From assembly GCF_020360975.1 (NCBI RefSeq), contig NW_025408670.1:2852001-2916000 (forward strand): 64,000 nucleotides of DNA, written 5' to 3'. Position 1 is the stretch's first letter. Every line of letters begins with the position of its first letter. The position numbers were made by a program, and so were the translations under genes. The stretch comes from Hirsutella rhossiliensis (Eukaryota > Ascomycota > Sordariomycetes > Hypocreales > Ophiocordycipitaceae). This document shows, piece by piece, positions 55,759 to 64,000 of this stretch. The notes beneath the pieces were generated by a model. It did not search any database, was not told the origin of the DNA, and worked only from the letters and a program-made list of their open reading frames with translations.

Positions 55759-57756
55759 GATTGCGGGAGTTGGGTGCCTGTGGTGGGTGTTCTAGGCCGG
55801 GTCCTGTCGGGCAAGGCCAGTCGGGCTCAGTGCCGTGCGCATACAATCTTGATGTCGTGTAATTCCCTGTTGCGCGGATGGCGAGATGGGCGACCGGCGT
55901 CCCGGGAGGGGGGAGGCCAGGAGTAAGTTTGAGCTGAAGAATGTCGGAAACGCAGTCGAATTATATTCTTGTTTGGGGCGGCGCGTAGTCGATGGACAGG
56001 GCGAGAGAGTGTGAGTGAGAGAAGGCAGGCGGGGGTGGTCGAATAACACGAACCAGCGTGGTGGAGGCGAGCGTCGGGACTAAAAGGAAGGGATTGAAAA
56101 GAAGAGGAATCCAAGAAAGAATAAGTGAAGGACCAATTTGTCGAGAAGTTGGATGTCACGGAGGGAGGAGAAGAGGAGGAGAGGAGAGGAGAGGAGAGGG
56201 GAGGAGAGCGCTTAGGCCGGCAGAGGAGAGAGCGAGGGCATCTTGGCGCGGCCCCGACAAGAACCGTTTCAGGCCTGCGTCAGGAACGGTGAGCGCGGTC
56301 AGGGCGCGACCAATCAGACGCGCGCCCGCCCTCGCGCTCTCCACGCTGCTCCGGCACGGCAGGTGTCGTCGCCGCGAGGGCCAAAGCCACGGCCGGCTTC
56401 TTTGGCGGCGCAAGAGAAGAAGAGGAAGAAGAAGAAGAAAGACGGATGAGAACCCTCATTGTCCATCGCGGCGGCAGTTTGCTCCGATCCTGGGTCACGT
56501 GCAGAGCGCCTTCCGTAATAGGAGATTTCCATTTGCCGAGTGACATCGAATCATGGTTCTCGATTAGTCATTATACCGTTTAGCTGTCTATGCCCTTCGT
56601 CACTTTAGCCGCATGTCTGGCGAGAATCATCAGCCAGTTGAATCAAAGCTCAACGACATTTGTAGCAAAGTAAGCCTCCATGACAGAAGCCCTTACCCAG
56701 ATCTTACTCTCCGATGGTAAACAATAGGATGACACAACAGTAATCCTTGATAACAAAGCCGTCTGGCAGAGCACGAGAGTGCCAGATGTGACGTTTCACT
56801 TATCTGCCTAAGCTATGGACTTATGGAGACTGAGAGATGGCCCTTTAGTCGACTGGCGTACCTTGCAACCATTACCACCTTGCAGTCCCCGCTTGGTTTA
56901 CATCTCAAGTTCGAGAAGGGATGTCCTAAGGGATTTCCTATTGCCATGTTTGTGAAGCCGGTCATGCACTAAGTGTATGGATGTGCGCTTTGTTTTCTCC
57001 TGTCACGATACATCTCACTGTCAGTGTCTTGTCATATCTGCACGATACACCACACACGCTCTCTGCTCTTAAATTATCGATAAATTCTTCTGGGGGTACC
57101 GCCGCCATTGCAAAGCTCATGGCAGGCCCTTGCAGCGGGCTTTGCTTTTGGGTGGCCGCATCGTCAGACGCACTCATGTTGGCAGTCATGTTGTTTCCAC
57201 CGATGGCTTCTTCGACACGCATGGCTGTGCAGAAATTGGCATGTCTTGCTGACCCTGCTGCCGTGCAAGCCATTCATGTATTGATACCCTATTTTGTGAC
57301 TAGATGCAAGGCCATGTGCTACTTGCGGGTCAGCACTTCAACCATCCACCATTATGCGCCTTCAAGACTCACGACAATCGCAACAAAGGCTGCCAGGAAA
57401 TATTTGGACCCTCGCACTCATCGACAGTCGGCCGTGGGGATTCAATTTTGAGCCGCCATTACCCGGGCGAGGCAGAGCTCGAGAACGACCTATGGGGGAG
57501 TCTCGCATTAACACGAGTATTGTCCATTGTGCGTTAGCTTTATACCCGGCTTTTAGCACCCATGCGGGGGAATGAGACGGAGTAGGCCAGGGTCATGGGC
57601 TCCCTCGTTATTCCCTCTGTGTTCGGCCGGAGTTGCCTAGTTGGGTAGTTTTGAAGACCACGGCGGAACAACATTGTACGCTTGAAATCACACCTTGGCA
57701 TTGAGAGGCCCTTGTACTGCAGCTGCTTTCACTCTGGGTCTCTGGGGAGGAGGCGT
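55759..57756. other. PLS1 promoter side and gene-poor DNA
   Basis: The first 800 bp upstream of PLS1 is purine-rich on the plus strand, with a GGAGA tandem stretch near 56165-56210 and a CACGTG palindrome near 56497. From 56550 on, GC content falls. A minus-strand frame at 56962-57273 (103 codons) is the only sizeable one and is not recognisable. Confidence 0.5.
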
Positions 57757-57998
57757 TTACTCACAAGGCCCGATGTTGAAGTGATCAATCTCTCTCCACT
57801 CGACAGCCTCGTGTTGGTAGAGATGGTCTCCCAGACAGTCGCCAGATTTATGCAAAGACGAGTCAGTCCGTATCGGATTGCCCCAGGCCATCACGTTGCA
57901 TGCCACATCAGACGACGAATTTTCTCAGCGAGCCCGTCCCAGATGGATGCATCGTGATTCCAAACGGGATCCATGAGCGTAAAAAGGTCTTCCGGGAT
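57757..57998 (-). pseudogene. Frameshifted coding fragment of unknown family
   Basis: Two adjoining minus-strand stretches read like protein but in different frames. The first (57998 down to 57894) encodes PEDLFTLMDPVWNHDAS and IWDGLAEKIRRLMWHA, then meets TGA. The second, beginning near 57905, encodes AWGNPIRTDSS and then GDCLGDHLYQHEAVEW, REIDHFNIGP, before TAA at 57757. Composition and cysteine/tryptophan content suggest part of a secreted protein. No start codon or signal peptide is attached. An unrecognised intron is less likely because no donor-acceptor pair of usual length fits between the two stretches. Confidence 0.45.
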
Positions 57999-59275
57999 TT
58001 ATGCCTGTCAGGGGGGATGTCCAATTCTGGCATTATTGAAGCATGCGATTGGACGGCCTAGTCAGTTAAGCTCTTTAGTCTCCGCATCGCGTGCTGTTAG
58101 ACGCCGGGATAAGCCCCCCGTGGGCATATATCAACACCCCGGCCGACAACAAGAGGAGAACGGGGAGTGGAGACGACCTGCTGACCCTTTGTAGAGCATA
58201 ATGGCTGTGTTAGGCTTTTCGAGTCACTTTTTTTCACTCCTCTGCCTGCTGCGGCCAGACCCTGATCCACTCGATATCACACGTTTGCTGCCAACAGCAA
58301 GGCGAATATTTCATTGACATATGCTGCCCACTTGAGCCTGTGTCTTCGGAGTTGACTCGTACTTGTGCTCTTTCGAGTATTCTCCCCCCCTACAACAACC
58401 ATGACAGTCACTATAGAAGTGCCATATCTGTATTGTTGCCGCCAACACAGCTCACACTCGTTCCCGAAACGTGGTTGAGCGGCCGTGCTCTGGATGTAGC
58501 CTAACTTAATCGCTGAAGTCGGCTTCAACCGATCTCACCTGTGAGCAAACGGGTAGCAAGGATGTCTGGCAGGAAAGAAACTGTCAAGGACAGGGGAATA
58601 CCTGGTCCCCATCAATCTAAATTCTACGGAACCCTGACTGGAGTTTCCCAGTCGGTACGCTGCGACTGCGTGAGCACCGTGGTGGCCTCGTCCTCTGGAA
58701 CCAAGTCCCACTTCCCGTCGCAAAGGCTTGTCCTTGCCTGGCCAACCCACGTGTTTATGGAAGCTGTCAAAGAAGCTTTCCAAGTCTCCACTGTATATCT
58801 CCCGCTCCCGCACCTTGATATTTCCGAGAAGGCGGCACTCCTAACGGTACTACCATCGACCGCGGAGTCGCTTGCCAAAAATGACCATGGGCTACCGCTG
58901 TTCTACTCGTGGATTTTGTGCATGTAGCCTTGTAATAAGCTCATGGCTTGGTAGATGGCTTGTGGAGGCATGCTACAAGATGAGCCAATCGCAAATGCTG
59001 CTGGTGATACGATGTGGTTCTTAGCTGTCGGCTTCAGACTCGGTCAAGCAAGAACTTTTGATCACATTCAAGCGTGGCCTGAATATGGACCCGCATGCGA
59101 CTTACACGGGGTATGAATTTCGTCGTTGATGAGGCCTGGCGAGATTCTGTATATAAGAGGCTCTCTGCTTTCTTCAATTTGCACTCACCATCTCTTCCAC
59201 TCTCTCAAGTCACAGCCACTCGCTACACCATTCACGTATATATCTTCTTTAACCAGATCTTCACCTTTCGAAACC
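57999..59275. other. Gene-poor DNA upstream of the Tox-PL-like locus
   Basis: 1.3 kb. A frame at 58541-58927 (plus) and one at 58624-58878 (minus) overlap, and neither can be assigned. A TATA box (TGTATATAAGAGG) at about 59147-59159 lies about 120 bp before the next start codon. Confidence 0.45.
59147..59159 (+). promoter_or_regulatory. TATA box of the Tox-PL-like gene
   Basis: TGTATATAAGAGG, about 120 bp upstream of the start at 59276. A second AT-rich TATA-like string occurs at 59236-59243, closer to the start. Confidence 0.5.
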
Positions 59276-60548
59276 ATGAGAGCCTCCGCTCTGTCGGTGC
59301 TGCTCAGCACGCTGCTCAGCTTTCACCAAGCCAGCGCCGGTCTTGTCCGCACGACAGATGTCACCAATGCTGAAGTCGACAGCTTCTCGGATGCCGTGTT
59401 CGTTTTGGACAACGCTGTTGCTTCCAGCAAGACGGGTAAGCAACGTGACACCATAGAAGGAGCAAGTGTATTCATACTAGAACCGCTGAAGCTGATCCGG
59501 GTTCAGATGACACGGGTGGCGCAGTAGAACCAAAGTCTCTCCACCGACGATATTATGTGCAGCTCCAAGCGCTCGGGGCTCTTGCCGACTTCTTGACGCA
59601 GGTGCCCCTGCGGGCGGACTGCTTCTTCGTCACATCTGCTCGACTCCTCGGCACGACGGTTGAAGACATCTCGAATCGCGCCGGCGTTGCGGTGCCTCGC
59701 CCGGGCACGTCTGGCGTCTCCATGTCCAACATGATGGCCGCACTTGAGCGGCTCGGCCTCCTCTTCCATGTGTAGACATACCACGGGGAAGGGGGAGGTC
59801 CGGCGCGGGCTTCGCGCGGCGTGCCGGAGAGCCAAGCGCGCCCGGACGTTGGTGCGCCTCGTGTCATGGGCGTTGCGTACAGGCGCCCCGACGGCAGTGG
59901 GCACGTTGTAATTGTCAGGCAAGTCCATCTCCCGGCCGCGTCCCAACTCGCTGCCATGGAAGATACTAATGTCTTCGACTTGACAGAAATGCTGGAAGGC
60001 CGTACAGGAGCTATATCGACTACCAAGCAAACCCCCGAGGCGTGGACGTTACGCGGGATGTGCGTCGCTCGAGCATCTTTGCCTACTTTGCAGTCGATTT
60101 AGAGGCCTCTTCTGGACAACTCTTTGACCAACAGCTGGAGACGATTGAGGCCATGGACATTGAAGAAGAACAGGCTCATGTGAACGAACCAATGGACACT
60201 GACGAGTATGCCGGTGTTGAGGCGCCCATGGACGTTGACCGAGATGTTGCCTCCGGCGGCGTCGATCTTAACACCTTGCCGGAAAACGTGTTGCAGCGCA
60301 TCAGAAACAACCTTCTGCCCCAGGGAGAGTGCGCGGCCCTCGTTGCTCTGGCCATGATTCACGCATCCAGCCATCGTGGACCACGCGTGATGCCCGGATT
60401 CGAACAGACCAACAACACCATGGTCCAAGCAGAGATCACCAAAGTTGTTGCGCGAGGCGAAGACAAGTGCAAGAAGCTGCAGGCAATGATACCGAAGGAG
60501 AAGCTGGAGCACGGGTCAAATGCTATTGTCCACGACGAGCTCAAATAA
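59276..60548 (+). pseudogene. Secreted papain-fold (Tox-PL-like) gene with one in-frame TAG
   Basis: Model: exons 59276-59435, 59507-59918 and 59987-60548. A signal peptide (MRASALSVLLSTLLSFHQASA) opens the protein. The mature part shows a papain-like triad layout: Cys about residue 92 in ADCFFVTSARLLG, His in GSGHVVIV (codon at 59902) and Asp in YIDYQANPRG (codon at 60018). From memory this resembles the Tox-PL / papain-fold toxin group known from bacterial toxins and some fungal secreted proteins. An in-frame TAG at 59773-59775 separates Cys from His. The frame stays open on both sides, so a single nonsense change is the simplest reading. An alternative 60-nt intron (59770-59829) would remove TAG but lacks a branch site or pyrimidine tract. 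The last intron uses a GC donor (GCAAGT). The C-terminal third is acidic with no known domain. Confidence 0.5.
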
Positions 60549-61252
60549 GACACGGCCGAGCATGGGCTATGAGGCCCGGCGGCGACCGAGCTCTACTTCA
60601 GATGCATCTAAGAGAACGGGCGGGGGACTTTTCAAATCCGTCGTTTAGACATTCTCCGCCTTTGCGGAACTCATAGTTATATACTTCAATCCATTCTTTT
60701 CCCCTGTAGTCCGGAAAAACGTTGACTTCGCCGGGTTTGACAGCACGCCTAGTCGGGTGCCGCCAGCGAAATGTAAACAGACGGACAATATTGAATCAAC
60801 GGGGAATCGGCAAGCCGTTGGAAAACTCGATAGTGACGGGCCTGTCGTCGTTTTGCTTGTGTTGAATCGAGGCTACCTGCTCTCCTTCGCCAATCACAAA
60901 AGCTCCGGAGGCTGCGATGCGTACAGGGGCTGGATGGGAGTTCTGCGGCATACTCGTACAATGCTCGTCATTCGGACTCCATCGAGTACTCGCCTGTACC
61001 CTTCACAGTCATTGGGTTGGCCTCCGGAACCTGGTGGTGCGACTCTGCATGATCAAGACTGCCCCCATATGAAGCCAAGTCGAGAATATCATTCTTTTTT
61101 CATAGCCAAAGACCAAAGAGAAGGCTTGCAAAAGGCACCAACGAGCCTTCCCTCAGTTACACGTGGCCAAGACCCAAAATGCGAGTGACGGGGTCGTCAG
61201 AGCTGCCGTTCATAGTTCTCCGATATGTTGACGCCTGACTTGCCAAAGTAAA
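60549..61252. other. Gene-poor DNA with possible decayed coding fragment
   Basis: On the minus strand two short frames read like protein: 61093 down to 60971 (LDLASYGGSLDHAESHHQ) and 60951 down to 60796 (APVRIAASGAFVIGEGEQ, then PVTIEFSNGLPIP). They are in different frames and each ends in a stop. The family is unknown; this may be chance or a relic. Confidence 0.3.
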
Positions 61253-62115
61253 TTAGTATGCAGCGCCTCCGAGTCTCTGCATCGTATCCACGGCTTCCCG
61301 ATGGCGCTCACGACCAATAGTTCCATCGGCATACCTACGCTTCCGCTCAATGTCAACCGGGGCCTGGCCACAGTATCTCATGAGAAATCCTTGATCAGAA
61401 GCATCCGCGAACTTGACCAAACCAGAATGATCTGCCGCAAGTCCTGCTCGCTCTATGTCGTCATAGAGAGGTGCAGCGCTGTCGTCGATCACGATGTAGT
61501 CATGACAGAAGCTGGGATTTGTCTTCACCTGTTCTCGATTCGGAGTAGCAGAGGGCCTATTCGAGTTTCAGCTGCTTCATGACTCGAATGAATGACGGAG
61601 ACGCGGATCTGACCCGTTTCACGATGATGCCTCCAAGATAATGGCAAAGAAAGACGATGGGGCGGCCGGTGGCCCCAGCAAGCTACAAACGGTCGGAATA
61701 TTTCTCCCCCAGAGTAGGGGAGACATCATTCAGCCACAAAGTGCGTCCCCAGGAGTGGACTCACCGTCGGCCGGCTGACATATTCGCGACGATGATTTGC
61801 GCGTGGCGATGGATGCGATCGTTCGACGGTTTGTCGCCAAAAAGCGAAGAGAAGCTCGCGTTGTATCTCCACGCAAGAACGCGGGCATTCTCGACGAACT
61901 GTGGAAGGAAGTCTGGATGGTTGAGCCAGCAGACTCCGTTCGCTTTCGCCGTCCAAGTGCCCCAGGAGTCTCCGTTGAGACCATGAACAGCGTCTATGCT
62001 TTAAAGATGTTCAAAACTGGGAGGAATAGGGTTAGGCATGCACCTGCTCGACCTCGGCATCTCCCGTAGGCCTCCAAAGCTCTTGAATACCGTATCTTTT
62101 GACTGCGAGTGCCAT
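61253..62115 (-). pseudogene. Decayed alpha/beta-hydrolase domain of fungal NLR-type protein
   Basis: Minus-strand fragments follow the order of the serine-hydrolase N-terminal domain found in many fungal NLR-like proteins. MALAVKRYGIQELWRP starts at 62115. Next come HGLNGDSWGTWTAKANGVCW and ENARVLAWRYNASF with SNDRIHRHAQIIVANM (61998-61765). RPIVFLCHYLGGIIVKR follows, and a clean 57-nt phase-0 intron leads to ALCYSESRT. The last block is IVIDDSAAPLYDDIERAG with ADHSGLVKFADASDQGF, ending at 61253. The nucleophile, normally Ser in CHSLGG, is Tyr (codon 61638-61640). About 100-150 residues normally found between ALCYSESRT and the SAAPL block are missing. Two of the expected splice junctions do not close in frame, and no NACHT or repeat domain follows. 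I read this as a relic. Confidence 0.6.
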
Positions 62116-63989
62116 TTCAACGTGACGAACAACGAGGTTAAAGACAAAGGTAAGATGAACAGGTTCAGGAATACAAGTAATAGTGGGGTGAGAGAAAGAC
62201 GATCCTCTGGTCTCCTACCGCACTGGCGGGCGAGTCGTTCCTCCTATAGTTGCCGAAAGCGCATGCTCTCGGAGACCAGCTGACGCGGAATTTCTCTTAC
62301 CAACGGCTACACGAATAGTCACCGAGGGAGCCTCGGAGTCCAGCTGGGCTGCGTGGACTGGTCTAATCACTTGGGGACCACAAGGCGGCTATGCATCACA
62401 CGGATCACCTTAACTGGCGTCAAGCGGAAACGAATCTTCCCAGCCGATTCCGTCAAGCTCTCGCTTTTCCAAGCGTACGGGGCGGAAGTCGTCTGCGAGT
62501 TTACGTACTGCGAGAAAACGACCATCTCCCACAGTTGTCGCCCTAAGGCCCTCCCCCGGTCGGCAGAACAGTTGTTCGGATAGCCTCGCAGTTGTTAAGG
62601 GGAACCGATAGGTACAGTTGCAGGGCCAGAAGCAATACGGCTAAATCCTTCTCTCCATACACAGATAGATATGTAACAGACTCACTTTCTTTAATCACAC
62701 AACTCAGAAACGGCATTTGGCAATCTGCTCCCTGGTTGGGCTTGCCGAATCATCCATTACGGAGACCGTCTCACGTCGAAGCCTGTCAAGCACAGCCGGG
62801 TGGCGCACCAGAAGCCAGTTGTCAGATTGTCAGCTCATGGCAGTAGAAGGGCTCCAGAAACGCGGAAGCAAATAACTCAAGGACTCACATGCACCATAAA
62901 AGACAGCAAGCGGTTGAATCACGCCCCGCAAGAAGAACGTTCAACGGCTGGTCGTGAAGCCGGATGTCCGACTCGGACTAGGTGGTAATTTGGTCAATAA
63001 ACATAAATGAACCGTCACCCAGGGCGGGTCGAGACTTCAGTTAACTCCTTGTGAACCCATTCTCTTTGATTCACAGTCAGAAACAGGGTACTGCTAGGAA
63101 GGCCAACCTGCAAGTAATATATATCCGCCCTTTCCATCGTCCTCTACTGACCTGGCAGTGTTACCCATCCGAACCGTTGCATCGACGTGGTTTTCCGAGA
63201 TTTGGAAGCTCGCCGTAGAATCGGACGATGGGCCCGTCTCAGACAGTGAGCCTAGCAACAGTCGACTAGCCCACGTGTACTCTTACGAAATCTTATGAGT
63301 GCGTGTAACACAAGCAGCTATGATATAAGACCTACGTCTCGTTGAAGAATCCTGATGCACCAGCCGCAAAGCGTCAGCAGATGCAATACTATTCTCCGTT
63401 CAAACGATAGATACGTCTGTCTAAAGAAAAGAATTCTAGCAAACAGGACAGGGGACGAGTGTGCCAGATAACAGCGGGATTTGCTTCCTTAAAGAGTGAC
63501 ATTCGTGACCCGCGGCAATTTTGGCACGCGCAGCGGTTTAAATACACTGGGCTCTCGCGCACGGCCGCGGACTTTATGACAGTCCAAGCGATGAGCGCCA
63601 AGTTCAAGAGGCTGCTCTCGGCGGCAGGTCGCATGCCGACGCCTCTTTGGACTTAGCTGGAGGCGAGCATGGTTGCTGATTGGCAAGTGCTGTGGTCATG
63701 GCTGCAGGCGAGTATCGTGGAGGAAGTCAACGCAATGCTTTTAAACACGGCAGGCAAAGCAATAGCCGAGCAGGCGATGGAAAATAATGTTACAGGAGCA
63801 TGGCTTTGAGATTTGCCATTGCAGATGCGAGAGGGAGAGGCAGGCTGGGAGTAGAGATGGTTGAGGTTGTCGGCTCTTCTAAGACAGCGATCAAAGGGCC
63901 GACATGATATATATATATATATGGAGCATGGGAAGCTCTTCAATCATCAACGCAACGCCAACCAGCTTAACAAGAGAACAAGCCTCACT
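62116..63989. other. Gene-poor DNA to the right edge
   Basis: 1.9 kb. Short frames only (such as 62353-62583) without recognisable features. An (AT)n run at 63908-63921 may serve as TATA for the gene beginning at 63990. Confidence 0.45.
63908..63921 (+). promoter_or_regulatory. (AT)n TATA-like element
   Basis: Alternating AT string about 70-80 bp upstream of the ATG at 63990, followed by a CAAC/CAAG-rich leader typical of fungal transcripts. Confidence 0.35.
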
Positions 63990-64000
63990 ATGTCGAGGTC
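63990..64000 (+). CDS. Possible start of a gene leaving the window
   Basis: An ATG follows an A/C-rich leader (AACAAGAGAACAAGCCTCACT) and a TATA-like run. Only MSR and part of a codon are visible, so nothing can be said of the product. Confidence 0.3.

Noticed and set aside
56962..57273. 103-codon minus-strand frame with a cysteine-containing end (CGVSCRYDK)
   Set aside because: It may be real, but has no signal peptide, no convincing upstream exon and no recognisable family, so it is not listed as a gene.
58541..58927. Overlapping plus and minus frames of 84-128 codons
   Set aside because: Neither strand gives conserved motifs or splice sites. They could be relic sequence but cannot be supported.
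59770..59829. A 60-nt intron that would remove the TAG of the Tox-PL-like gene
   Set aside because: It is in frame, but the 3' part is GC-rich with no branch point or pyrimidine tract and the acceptor GGAG is poor. Kept only as an alternative.

Overview
The window is nuclear DNA of a filamentous ascomycete, most probably a sordariomycete of the order Hypocreales. This rests on dense genes on both strands, introns of about 50-120 nt with GTNNGT donors, a PLS1-type tetraspanin, a fungal Zn2Cys6 regulator, fungal kinetochore protein Sos7 and GC-rich coding DNA. The species cannot be named from the sequence alone. No rRNA or CRISPR array was seen, and no tRNA was recognised by eye.

Layout, left to right. 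At 0.2-11 kb: a polyglutamine Zn2Cys6 transcription factor, Sos7 (minus), an RS-rich nuclear protein and a PA-TM-RING ubiquitin ligase. At 11.8-16.3 kb: aspartate-semialdehyde dehydrogenase (minus) and a vacuolar PQ-loop transporter (minus), with a 1.3 kb DNA transposon-like element between them. That element encodes only a FAR1 DNA-binding protein. At 18.6-25.2 kb: three secreted proteins, namely an S1/P1 nuclease, a repeat-bearing surface-type protein and a 53-residue peptide. At 26.2-44.9 kb: housekeeping genes for Asterix (ER PAT complex), a 910-residue unknown, a Roadblock/LC7 protein, Ipi1, a Ded1/Vasa-type DEAD helicase, a membrane-anchored aldehyde dehydrogenase and a Dnf-type P4-ATPase flippase. 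At 44.9-48.8 kb there is a 4 kb stretch in which I see no gene. At 48.8-55.8 kb: a 610-residue unknown, V-ATPase subunit E, a NIPA-type magnesium transporter and tetraspanin PLS1.

From about 56 kb to the end the character changes. Intact genes disappear and broken coding fragments take their place. They are a secreted papain-fold (Tox-PL-like) gene with one in-frame TAG, a decayed alpha/beta-hydrolase N-terminal domain of the fungal NLR type whose nucleophile serine is changed to tyrosine, and a frameshifted fragment of unknown family. A last gene may begin at 63990 and leave the window.

The gene models were built by hand. In most multi-exon genes every splice junction preserves the frame and the total length is a whole number of codons, which is the main support for the exon coordinates given. 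The most unusual item is the FAR1 element at 13453-14768: long inverted repeats, an exact 8-bp target duplication, an intact ORF for a DNA-binding domain without a catalytic transposase domain, and a repeated octamer inside both inverted repeats.
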